A stretch of DNA of 38,525 nt, from the NCBI GenBank assembly GCA_001918935.1, contig MNGW01000102.1:1-38525 (forward strand), read 5' to 3'. Both the position numbers and the translations under genes were made by a program. Each line of letters starts with the position of its first letter. Within the stretch, counting starts at the first letter, position 1. Shown in pieces: positions 8,824 to 16,708 of this stretch. The DNA is from Acidobacteriales bacterium 13_1_40CM_3_55_5 (GTDB lineage Bacteria > Acidobacteriota > Terriglobia > Terriglobales > Acidobacteriaceae). The notes under the pieces were generated by a model. It searched no databases and was not told where the DNA came from. It saw only the letters and a list, made by a program, of their open reading frames with translations.

Positions 8824-9354
8824 ATGATTATTTATTTGCTGCGGCATGCCAGCGCCGGCGAGCGCATGAGTAATCCGAAAAAAGACGAAAAAAGGCCGCT
8901 GGATAAAACCGGTATTGAGCAATGCGGATACGTGGGACGGGCTTTGACGGCGCTGGACGTGCAGGTGGACGTTATATTTTCCAGTCCGTTGAAGCGGGCA
9001 ACCCAAACTGCTTCACTGGTAGGAAACGAAATGGGCTATGAAGGAAAATTGCAGTTAACCGAAGCCCTTCGCCCCGAAGCCAGTTTCGCCGATTTTCGTA
9101 AATTGCTGGACAAGTATGCCAAGTACGAGTCGATTATGGTCGTTGGCCACAATCCGAATTTGAGCGAGTTCCTGGGACGCGCTATCAGCGAAAACGGTTG
9201 CGAGGCCACGGTCGACTTGAAAAAGGCAGGAGTCGCGCGAGTCGAGATGGAGCGTAACTCAGGCGTAATGCAGTGGTGCTTGACCCCAAAGGCGCTGCGC
9301 CAGCTCTATGCCGCAGCGGCTGAGAGTTCTCGTCCGAAGACTTCGCGGAAATAG
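8824..9354 (+). CDS. sixA: SixA-type phosphohistidine phosphatase
   Basis: A 176-residue histidine phosphatase of the RHG superfamily, close in length to SixA (about 160). The N-terminal LLRHASAGER gives the phospho-accepting His with the RHA variant typical of SixA; SSPLKRATQTA carries the second phosphate-binding Arg, and VVGHNPNLSEFL the second His. SixA in E. coli removes phosphate from phosphohistidine on phosphotransferase proteins; the substrate here is unknown. It sits 6 nt after ppk1, so the two were probably cotranscribed, and sixA next to polyphosphate genes is a recurrent arrangement. Its last 49 nt overlap the convergent ppx/gppA gene. Confidence 0.88.
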   Translation: MIIYLLRHASAGERMSNPKKDEKRPLDKTGIEQCGYVGRALTALDVQVDVIFSSPLKRATQTASLVGNEMGYEGKLQLTEALRPEASFADFRKLLDKYAKYESIMVVGHNPNLSEFLGRAISENGCEATVDLKKAGVARVEMERNSGVMQWCLTPKALRQLYAAAAESSRPKTSRK

Positions 9355-10835
9355 CTTCTTTCCTTTTCCACCGCCCATAACTCCAGATCAATCGTGCTTC
9401 GCGGCTTGGCCAGCAATCCCAGCGTTATCTCGCCTTGACGAACTCGGACCCGCGTCCCGCGCACCGCACCGCCACGTCCCAGATTAAGCGCTCGTGCCAG
9501 TCGCAAAAGCAGAGAAGCCTTGCGCACATATTCTTGCTCGAGTGGGAGCAATGTCTTCATGGGAGCGTCGCTGGGATTCGGCCGGAATTTACCCAAATAA
9601 CGTGCGATTGCTGCAATGATCAACCTTTGCTGGGGCGTGTACCCAAGGATCTCGGAATGTGAAATGACGTAGTGTGTGTGCCGATGCCTGCCGCTGCGGT
9701 TTACGTAATCGCCGACTTCATAAAGCATGGCGGCAGCTGACAGCCACTCGCGATACTCGGGCGGCAAACGATGCACAGAGTTCAATGCTGTAAACAGGCG
9801 CATTGCGGACTCACGCACCTGAAGGGCGTGATCGATGTCGACATGATAATGATTTACGGCAGCGCGGATGGAATCCCAGCGCTCGGACTCGATTTGTTTT
9901 CCAGAGCGCGTGCCGCGATCATATTCAGCCGCCATCTGCGCCAACAAACCGTCCCGCAACCCGAGGGGCGAGTAACGAAAGCCGCCGAGCTGGCAGCGTT
10001 CTAGAAGTTCAGCGTAAACCACCGCGCCGGCGGCAATAATCTCTGCTCGTCGCGGGCCCACGCCTGAGAGTTTTCTGCGCTGGTCGATAGGCAGCCGCAC
10101 CAGCATCTTAGCGATCCGCTTCATCTGCGTTCGCGAGACTGTTGCCTCTCGCGCCCCTTTGGTTTTGTACAAACCGTGGCAGACCGCAGCCAGGGAAGCG
10201 GCCGTGCCGGAAGTAGCTATCACTGCTTTGGGACGTGTCCAGAAACTGCGTCCGGCTATTCGTCCGACCTCGCGTTCCACAAATGCGCGAAGCCGTCGCA
10301 GTTCGGATTTGCGCGGCGGATCGTGACGGAGGAATTCATTGGTAAGACGCACCGCGCCTAGAGGCAGGCTCACAGTCTCGCGTATATGTCCCTTGCTGGA
10401 GATCGTCAGCTCGCAGCTTCCGCCGCCCAGGTCGACCATGAGGACGGGGGATACAGTCATGCGCAAATTGGAAACCAGACCAAGGTGAATCAGCCGAGCC
10501 TCTTCCACTCCTGAAATGATTTCTACCTTCCAACCGGTTGCGGAGCGGACCCATTCCAGAAATGCAGGGGAGTTGCGCGCATCGCGCAGGGCACTGGTTG
10601 CGACGATGCGCACCGAATCGGCGCCCGCTTTCTGCACAGCACGATGAAAGCGGCGCAGCACCTTAATTGTGTCCGACATGACTTCGGGGGAGAGGAGTCC
10701 GGTTCGGAAAACATGCTCACCTAATCTTGTGACTTCACGGTCTTCATCGATGGTGTGGAGGCGGTGTCGCGTGAGCCGGGCGATCTTCAAACGTACCGAG
10801 TTCGATCCAATATCAATCGCAGCGAAAGTGGGCAT
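9306..10835 (-). CDS. Exopolyphosphatase / pppGpp phosphohydrolase (Ppx/GppA)
   Basis: A 509-residue Ppx/GppA enzyme, which hydrolyses polyphosphate from the chain end or converts pppGpp to ppGpp. The ASKHA-fold N-terminal part shows AAIDIGSNSVRLKI (phosphate loop 1), TSALRDARN, the Glu-containing ISGVEEARLIHLG and the second loop MVDLGGGSCEL. A C-terminal HD-like helical domain of about 180 residues follows (HALQVRESAMRL, YEVGDYVNRSG, HYVISHSEILG), as in long-form Ppx proteins. Motifs do not separate Ppx from GppA; the ppk1-sixA-CHAD surroundings favour polyphosphate. It appears intact. It overlaps sixA tail to tail and lies 100 nt downstream of the CHAD gene on the same strand. Confidence 0.9.
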   Translation of the reverse strand: MPTFAAIDIGSNSVRLKIARLTRHRLHTIDEDREVTRLGEHVFRTGLLSPEVMSDTIKVLRRFHRAVQKAGADSVRIVATSALRDARNSPAFLEWVRSATGWKVEIISGVEEARLIHLGLVSNLRMTVSPVLMVDLGGGSCELTISSKGHIRETVSLPLGAVRLTNEFLRHDPPRKSELRRLRAFVEREVGRIAGRSFWTRPKAVIATSGTAASLAAVCHGLYKTKGAREATVSRTQMKRIAKMLVRLPIDQRRKLSGVGPRRAEIIAAGAVVYAELLERCQLGGFRYSPLGLRDGLLAQMAAEYDRGTRSGKQIESERWDSIRAAVNHYHVDIDHALQVRESAMRLFTALNSVHRLPPEYREWLSAAAMLYEVGDYVNRSGRHRHTHYVISHSEILGYTPQQRLIIAAIARYLGKFRPNPSDAPMKTLLPLEQEYVRKASLLLRLARALNLGRGGAVRGTRVRVRQGEITLGLLAKPRSTIDLELWAVEKERSYFREVFGRELSAAAA

Positions 10836-10935
10836 GGCGGGACTGGGTTAGTTTACAGCCAGTGTTGTCTGATGTCGGAGAGAATGCTAGGCGAGCATGC
10901 TGGATGCGTGCACGCACAGTTGACTTAAATGCAAA

Positions 10936-11729
10936 TTATGCGGCTACAGCTTGCGATTTAACTCGGCCGGACGATCTACGCGCCGTCGAAGCCACCGCTG
11001 AAATCGGTTTCTTGCCGGAAAGAGCGGCTCGAGTGTTGATCAACACCTCGAAAGCCCGGTGGAACTTGGCCCGGGTCACATTGCGGAGCGCGGCCACCAG
11101 TCCCGAATCAACGACTCCACCGGACATTTCCTCGGCTCTCTTGGTGAGCTTCAAGGAGTCATGCCAGTCGCCGATCACATCCTGCATCAGCTTGAGTTGT
11201 TCCACAACACTTTGAGCTTGAGGATTATCCCCTGCCAGCTCCGCAATGTAGCGAGCTCGCTTACCCGCGATCCTGTACTGATGCAATACCTTTTCGGTGA
11301 GCGGAGCTTCATCTTGCCCCAGTTCGGCCACCAGGCGCAGCGCGACACGAAGAGGCTCCGTGCCTTGGGGAATGTTCAGCTCGCTGGCTGCGCGCTTTAG
11401 CCGTTTTCGCAGTTCGCGCACCGTGGGCTTGTCGAAATTTGAGGCCAGTTTCTGCTCGCGCTTGGCCCGATCGTCGGTAACATTGCGCAGCAACTGAGAT
11501 TTTCGCCGTGGCTCCTGCGAAATCTTCAGGCCCCGCAGGCCAGCAGCTTGAGCAATTTCCTGTCATTGCGACTGAGTTCGGGCGAAAGTTCCCCAAGGAG
11601 AGCTTCCACCCGACGGCTATAGGTTCGAAATTTGTGCACACTCTGCGGTGCGGTTTTGGCCGTTAGTTTCGACAGGTGTCGATTAAGTTTCTGGAAGGCA
11701 AGACTGCTTTTTTCTACATCGACTGGCAT
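10936..11729 (-). pseudogene. CHAD-domain protein, broken by a frameshifting internal deletion
   Basis: CHAD domains are all-helical His/Arg/Lys-rich modules that bind polyphosphate. The first fragment (11729 to about 11540) carries VHKFRTYSRRVEALL and KLLKLLA, then runs into a stop at 11526. The second (about 11538 to 10936, in a different frame) reads LRGLKISQEPRRKSQLL, then DRAKREQKL and the second repeat LHQYRIAGKRARYIAELAG. Between LKLLA and LRGLKIS the family normally has about 18-19 residues containing the RDLDVQ-type motif; these are missing, with a net loss of 3n+1 nt. Without the lesion the protein would be about 280 residues, normal for the family. It stands upstream of ppx/gppA, as CHAD genes often do. 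Confidence 0.85.
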
Positions 11730-11964
11730 AGGACCAAACCAGGGAGCTAGTGAAATTACCCTTTGTTCCTAAAACTTGCAAATGAGAAAACAACATCTTC
11801 TTGAAGGTTGCTCCGAAGCAGACTTTCAAGCGGCAGGAACGAAGCAGTATCTTAACACTTGCCGGGCGCATTCTGTCGAGAGGTCGCAACCTATTGCATA
11901 TTCAGGAGTTGCGATGACGCTGGCAACAAAAACAGAATTCTCGAAGACGGAGCTTGGGTTTCGG

Positions 11965-12708
11965 CTACTCGTCGGTATGTTTCGCGAGATACGTGCCTGT
12001 AATGTATCCGACCGTTGCCCCCACGAGGGTATCGGAGGGAAAGTGTCTCTTTCCCGCCAGCCGGACCAGACTGACTCCCGTCGCCAACCCATAGGCGCTC
12101 CACTTGAGCCATCGTTTGTTGGGATAGCGGTGTGCGATGACGCTGGCGAAAGCAAAGCTGGTCGCCGCGTGTCCCGAAGGGAAGGATTTGCCACCTTCCC
12201 AAAATTCACCTCGACTACCAGGTTTGTACGCGTATTGGCGATTAGTGGCAGATTTAAGGAGCAGAGTGATTCCGTTCGCCGCACCCATAGCTTCGAGAGC
12301 GGTCCAACCTGCATTCGCTGCATAAGACGACCTGTGGCCAGTGCAACCGATTGCGTACATCAGCCCGGCGGCGCCAAGTTCTATACCAATGCCGATATTT
12401 GATCCTCGGATGGCATCATTTTGAAACGGTAAAGACTGGATACGGCGGCTGGCGGAAAGATCAACCGAGGAAATCAATATGCCGCTGGCGGCAGCGACCG
12501 GCAGTTCCCATCTGAGATTGCGCGGTCGAATGGCATTGCGCGGAGCCATGGCCAGGCCGCGACCCACCTTCACAAGATCGCCGGGCAATCGCATGGCGAT
12601 CTCCCCACAGCCCGTTGCGGAAGCGCCATTTTGGGCTTGCGCCATGGGAACAATCCCCGTCGACAGTAGCAAGGCCAGAACGGTTACGAGAATTGTGTGA
12701 AGTCTCAT
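11965..12708 (-). CDS. PAP2-superfamily phosphatase, exported
   Basis: A phosphatidic-acid-phosphatase type 2 protein with the three vanadium-haloperoxidase-like motifs: KSATNRQYAYKP, SFPSGHAA (catalytic His) and SLVRLAGKRHFPSDTLVGA (second His, Asp). Such enzymes dephosphorylate lipid phosphates such as undecaprenyl pyrophosphate or phosphatidate on the periplasmic side. I place the start at 12708, where MRLHTILVTVLALLLSTG begins a signal peptide ending AQA; an upstream in-frame start at 12825 would put 39 unlikely residues before it and overlap the preceding gene. Mature protein is about 220 residues with several hydrophobic helices. It is the last gene of the operon that starts at 15473. 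Confidence 0.87.
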   Translation of the reverse strand: MRLHTILVTVLALLLSTGIVPMAQAQNGASATGCGEIAMRLPGDLVKVGRGLAMAPRNAIRPRNLRWELPVAAASGILISSVDLSASRRIQSLPFQNDAIRGSNIGIGIELGAAGLMYAIGCTGHRSSYAANAGWTALEAMGAANGITLLLKSATNRQYAYKPGSRGEFWEGGKSFPSGHAATSFAFASVIAHRYPNKRWLKWSAYGLATGVSLVRLAGKRHFPSDTLVGATVGYITGTYLAKHTDE

Positions 12709-12766
12709 TCCACTCACGTCGGCAAATAGTCCGTAAACTTCAGAAACATGTCGCCGCCAACTCATA

Positions 12767-13720
12767 TCAATGAACCGTGGCGCTGGTGGCGGATGGCTGC
12801 GCTTGACGATCGAATACACCGGCATCGATGGTCTGCCCGGTGCGGGAAATTACCTGGAAATATAGTTTGTCGCCACCGATTTCGATCAGCATGAAGCCAC
12901 GATCGCTATCGAATCCTTTTTGCATCTGGTCCGACGACTTCAAATCTTTGCTCATAAGTTTGGCGGAGTTTCCTAGAACAAGGTAATAGATGTTGTCTTG
13001 CGGCTTGATCCTCTCATAAACATGTTCGTGCCCCGAAAGGACCAGGTTAACCCCGTATCGTTTAAAGAGTGGAGTGAGTTGGGTCCGCAAGTCGAGATCG
13101 GGGCCATGGGAGCGCCCCTCGTTATAGAGCGGATGATGGAAGTAACAGATCTTCCATTTGGATTTTGTATTTTGCAGATTTTGGTCAATCCAGCTTAGCT
13201 GGTTCGGGTCCATATAATTGCTGTCGAGTGCGAAGAAGGCCACGTCACCCTTTTTGAACGCGTAGTAGCGCTCTCCTCCCATATTAAAGGGTTTATAGAG
13301 TCGCTCATCATTCGGGTCGTCGTGGTTGCCTAGCGCGGCATAGAACTTCACTCCAGCATCCAGCATCGGTTTATACGGCAACTCGAATTTTTGCGTGAAA
13401 TCGTTTGGATGATGAGATCCATAAATGTTATCACCCAGCATGATGACGAAGTCGAACCCCACTTTCTGGCGGTAGGTTTCCATTTCCTGCGCCACTTGAT
13501 ACTGGTCGCGGTCGCCGGTTCCACTGTCGCCGATGACAGCAAAACGGATCGACTTCGACTGCAGTGGGAGCCTGATGTCCAGCCCGTTAGCAGCCGCAGG
13601 TTGTGGAGCAGAAGCATTAGCTGCCGCAGATGTTGACTGCACTACGCGCGCAGCATCTTGCGCTGCATAGCCCAGAACCTGCGCACAAGCAAGGATTAAG
13701 AAAAGTACGCGCTGATGCAT
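12767..13720 (-). CDS. Secreted purple-acid-phosphatase-like metallophosphoesterase
   Basis: A 317-residue calcineurin-like phosphoesterase with a signal peptide (MHQRVLFLILACAQVLGYAA). Its metal-binding blocks occur in order: VIGDSGTGD, LGDNIYG, LGNHDD, YFHHP and LSGHEHVYER, the spacing of the purple acid phosphatase/Ser-Thr phosphatase branch. It probably releases phosphate from phosphomonoesters in the periplasm or outside the cell. AGGAG precedes the start at 13720. It lies 18 nt after the secreted unknown and 58 nt before the PAP2 gene, so it is part of a phosphate-ester operon. Confidence 0.88.
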   Translation of the reverse strand: MHQRVLFLILACAQVLGYAAQDAARVVQSTSAAANASAPQPAAANGLDIRLPLQSKSIRFAVIGDSGTGDRDQYQVAQEMETYRQKVGFDFVIMLGDNIYGSHHPNDFTQKFELPYKPMLDAGVKFYAALGNHDDPNDERLYKPFNMGGERYYAFKKGDVAFFALDSNYMDPNQLSWIDQNLQNTKSKWKICYFHHPLYNEGRSHGPDLDLRTQLTPLFKRYGVNLVLSGHEHVYERIKPQDNIYYLVLGNSAKLMSKDLKSSDQMQKGFDSDRGFMLIEIGGDKLYFQVISRTGQTIDAGVFDRQAQPSATSATVH

Positions 13721-13738
13721 GAAGTCTTCTCCTGGCTC

Positions 13739-14344
13739 CTAAGATGAAGGGACAGCGCCCGGGATAAAGTCCACGATAATGTTGGTGGCAATGTCGTGCA
13801 GCGCCAGGTCGCGACCTACGATGCGGTATTCCAACTCTTTCGGCAGACGCGGAAGGTTCAGCAGCAACGTTGGCGGTACAGATTGGAACGGCAGACCATC
13901 CGGATATTTTTGGTTCACATGAAGATCCATGCTATGCAGGGGTTCGGCATGGCGGAGACTCGATCGGATCTTGGCGCCCTGTGGCCCCGCTAGAGCAGCG
14001 GTGATGCGTTTCCGAAAATAGGCCGCGATTTCTGGAGTGAAAATGTCACCCTGCTTCGCTTCGGCGCGCGCGGTCTGAGTCTTTTCCGCCATCTCATTCT
14101 TGCTCTCAGCCAGCTTGACGGCTGAATTCGTCGGTTTTGGCGAAGAACCGGCTTCTTTCTTCCGAAGATCCAGATAGTTTGAAACCCGGGCGTAGAAGTC
14201 TTTTACGATTGCGGCGTCGGCCGGGCTGGCAGGAGAAACAGCGACAGGTGCAACCGCTGATGTCTGCGACGAGCCCACAACACTCACGGCTGCCAGGAAT
14301 GCACAACACAAACATCCATTGCGCACAATGTGCCAGATGAACAT
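13739..14344 (-). CDS. Secreted hypothetical protein
   Basis: A 201-residue protein with a signal peptide (about residues 1-28, ending GSSQ) and an excellent Shine-Dalgarno (GGAGGT, 6 nt from the ATG). After an Ala/Pro-rich linker it has a charged helical region (FYARVSNYLDLRKKEAG, and a Lys/Glu/Ala stretch near residues 75-95) and a C-terminal part with PPTLLLNLPRLPKELEYRIV and DLALHDIATNIIVDFIPGA. I recognise the pattern as a conserved unknown of soil acidobacteria but cannot assign a function. It sits between the phospholipase D and metallophosphoesterase genes in one operon. Confidence 0.75.
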   Translation of the reverse strand: MFIWHIVRNGCLCCAFLAAVSVVGSSQTSAVAPVAVSPASPADAAIVKDFYARVSNYLDLRKKEAGSSPKPTNSAVKLAESKNEMAEKTQTARAEAKQGDIFTPEIAAYFRKRITAALAGPQGAKIRSSLRHAEPLHSMDLHVNQKYPDGLPFQSVPPTLLLNLPRLPKELEYRIVGRDLALHDIATNIIVDFIPGAVPSS

Positions 14345-14369
14345 GTCATACCTCCTGTTTCCTTAGATG

Positions 14370-15473
14370 CTACCGAGCTTCCTTTTCGGAGGGTTCCGCA
14401 GCATCTTGCACCGCCGCTTTGACCGCTTGTTTCGTTGCCAGTTTAACTGTCTCCTTTACAGCTTCTTTCACCGCCTGTTTCACCTGTTTGTCACCAAGCT
14501 GCGCATTGGTTTTCTTCCGCAACTCGCGAACCACTTTTTTTACGACCGGGGCGGCAGCCAGATTCTTGGAAACGGCTTTGGCAACTTTTTTGGCCGTCTT
14601 AGCGACGGGCAGAGCCGCCTTTCGTGCCTCTGATTTCGATGGCTTGGATGCAGCCCAATCTTCCTCGAATGTCCTTAGCAACGATGCAATGATCTTGCCA
14701 TCGCGGAAGATGACGCCGATTTCCCGCCGCGCATCCAGTTCGAGCTGTCTCAGGCTCTGGCTTCCGACGAACGCCTGCTGACGGTCGCGAAGAATTACTC
14801 TCGTATGCAAACGCATACGAACTAATTCACGCACAGGAAATCTATCGCCGCTGACTTCCCCTATAATGCGGATGTCTACTCCCGCAGCTTGCCGCTCCGT
14901 AAGAAGGCGAAGCATGGTTCGATCACTGACCTTCGGATCATAAATAAGCAATTCCTTCTTGGCCCCTTTGATCAGCGCAGCTATTTCTTTGCGGGCATTG
15001 AGCGGGCTGACTACGAACTTGCCATTTCCGGGGTTATAAACCTGGCGCTTGGTATCGGCATCGAAGAGTTTGCCCGCTTCCTGCACCAGCTTGGAATTGC
15101 GAGTAATCAGTCCGAAACTGCGACTGTGGTCTATGTCGAGGTGAGTGAAGTTGAATGCCAGAATGTAAAGCTCTTTGCGGTTCACGATCATCATCTTGCC
15201 GTGATACCGCACCAGATCGCCGGCAGTACGCGCTACGGTAATTCCTTTTGCCAGGAAGTGCATTTCCAGTTTGCGCAGATGCTCTTCACCGCCACGGTTT
15301 GTAAAAGCGATCAGCGCATGAACGAACACGCCTCTTTCCACGGCGTCCACCAGGGCTTCTTCAATTTCCGGTCGATCAAAGCGAAAGATGACGATTTCAA
15401 CACTCTTCTTGGCCTTTTTGATGCCTTTGACCAATCGGTCAATACCGTCCCCGGGCTGAATTAGTAGCTTCAC
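14370..15473 (-). CDS. Phospholipase D-like protein with histone H1-like tail
   Basis: A 367-residue protein with two HKD modules and a basic tail. The first catalytic motif is His91-x-Lys93-x4-Asn98 (YHGKMMIVN) and the second His223-x-Arg225-x4-Asp230 (LHTRVILRD), so each departs from the canonical HxKxxxxD by one residue. The histidines that form the covalent intermediate are both kept. PLD-superfamily members act on phospholipids or nucleic acids. Residues 277-367 are a Lys/Ala/Val-rich low-complexity segment (VAKTAKKVAKAVSK and similar) like the tail of histone H1, suggesting nucleic-acid contact. There is no signal peptide. A GTG start at 15473 is preceded by AAGGAG. It is the first gene of the operon running to 11965. 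Confidence 0.85.
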   Translation of the reverse strand: MKLLIQPGDGIDRLVKGIKKAKKSVEIVIFRFDRPEIEEALVDAVERGVFVHALIAFTNRGGEEHLRKLEMHFLAKGITVARTAGDLVRYHGKMMIVNRKELYILAFNFTHLDIDHSRSFGLITRNSKLVQEAGKLFDADTKRQVYNPGNGKFVVSPLNARKEIAALIKGAKKELLIYDPKVSDRTMLRLLTERQAAGVDIRIIGEVSGDRFPVRELVRMRLHTRVILRDRQQAFVGSQSLRQLELDARREIGVIFRDGKIIASLLRTFEEDWAASKPSKSEARKAALPVAKTAKKVAKAVSKNLAAAPVVKKVVRELRKKTNAQLGDKQVKQAVKEAVKETVKLATKQAVKAAVQDAAEPSEKEAR

Positions 15474-15674
15474 TATGAGTTGGACTCCTTAAATTGTGCT
15501 CGGGTTGGATGCAGAGCGACCGATTAGCGGTGGATGCACTACCCTTATATTCGGCCTGAGTCGCCCCTATTATGATGGCGGGCACTACGTAGTAAAGGTC
15601 CGGGCAAAGCCTTGGGATAGGATACTAGCGGGCCGCGATGCTGGGCCGAAACCGGCTTCCAATGGAGCTCCTGA

Positions 15675-16688
15675 ATGCGTCGACACATCTCTTTGCCGCT
15701 CAGCTTGGTGATTGCGATGGCGGTCGGCCCGAGTAATCTGCTCGCGAAGAAGCACAAAGATGAGTCGTCCAATGCAACGGGCACGGCCGTCCTGTGGTTG
15801 GATCCTGGAGACATTCCATCGCACAACCTTTATTACGGCCCCGGTGGCAAGGGGGGCATGCCACAACCTCCGGTGAAGTTTGTGGAGGAAGACACTGCCG
15901 GTGTCAGCCCTAAATTCGACGTCCGCGATCAAGCAGGGAAAAAATGGAGAGCTAAGCTAGGGGAGGAAGCTCAGCCTGAAACCGTTGCTACTCGCCTGTT
16001 GTGGTCCGTCGGCTACATCACCAACGAGAATTACTCTTTCCCGCACTTGAAAGTAGAAGATATGCCCGCACACTTGCACCGTGGCCAAAATTTCGTAGGC
16101 AAGGAGGGTGATGTCAGTCAGGTGCGCCTTCAAAGGCACGCAGGGGAAGGAAAGAAAGTCGGCAATTGGAGTTGGGGAAAGAATCCGTTCAAAGGAACGC
16201 GCGAGTTCAATGGTCTTCGAATAATGATGGCGCTCATCAGCAATTGGGATTTGAAGGACGAGAACAATGCGATTTACGAGGATGGGAATAAACCCGGAAC
16301 CAAGCTGTACGAAGTCAGCGATCTGGGGACTTCGTTTGGCATGTCAGGCAAGAGCTATACCGACAGCCTTTCGAAAAACAATTTGCCCGCTTATCGCCGC
16401 TCCAAGTTCATCTCGAAAGTGACAAACGACTATGTGGATTTCAATTTTCCCACTCATCCTCCTTTCTTTTATATTTTTGATTTGCCACTCTTTATTAGCA
16501 AGCTCCGCATGCACTGGGTCGGCAAACATGTCCCGCGTGCCGATGCCAAGTGGGTGGGCTCGCTACTGGCTCAGCTCTCGCCCGAGCAGATTCGTGATGC
16601 GTTTCGTGCCGCCGGTTATTCCCCGGAGCAAGTGGAGGCTTATGCCAACGCTGTTGAGGCGAGGATTGCCCAATTGACCAAGCTCTGA
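15675..16688 (+). CDS. Secreted protein with protein-kinase-like motifs
   Basis: A 337-residue protein with a signal peptide (residues 1-24). I cannot assign it to a named family with certainty, but the mature part shows a kinase-like series: Lys94 in WRAKLGEEAQPE followed by a helix with glutamates, then ISNWDLKDENN at 188-198, which closely parallels the catalytic-loop pattern DLKxxN (Asp192, Lys194, Asn197), then YEVSDLGTSFG at 212-222, placed like the DFG metal-binding motif. The C-terminus is helical (LSPEQIRDAFRAAGYSPEQ). Atypical secreted kinases of the HipA/FAM20 type have comparable order. Activity is inference. The gene is divergent from the PLD operon, and its 3' end meets the ABC transporter gene 20 nt away. 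Confidence 0.75.
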   Translation: MRRHISLPLSLVIAMAVGPSNLLAKKHKDESSNATGTAVLWLDPGDIPSHNLYYGPGGKGGMPQPPVKFVEEDTAGVSPKFDVRDQAGKKWRAKLGEEAQPETVATRLLWSVGYITNENYSFPHLKVEDMPAHLHRGQNFVGKEGDVSQVRLQRHAGEGKKVGNWSWGKNPFKGTREFNGLRIMMALISNWDLKDENNAIYEDGNKPGTKLYEVSDLGTSFGMSGKSYTDSLSKNNLPAYRRSKFISKVTNDYVDFNFPTHPPFFYIFDLPLFISKLRMHWVGKHVPRADAKWVGSLLAQLSPEQIRDAFRAAGYSPEQVEAYANAVEARIAQLTKL

Positions 16689-16708
16689 ATCCAGCTTCTT
16701 ACAGAGCA

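Noticed and set aside
14889-15464. 191-codon frame antisense to the phospholipase D-like gene
   Set aside because: The minus-strand frame has clear HKD motifs and a Shine-Dalgarno; the plus-strand frame has neither.
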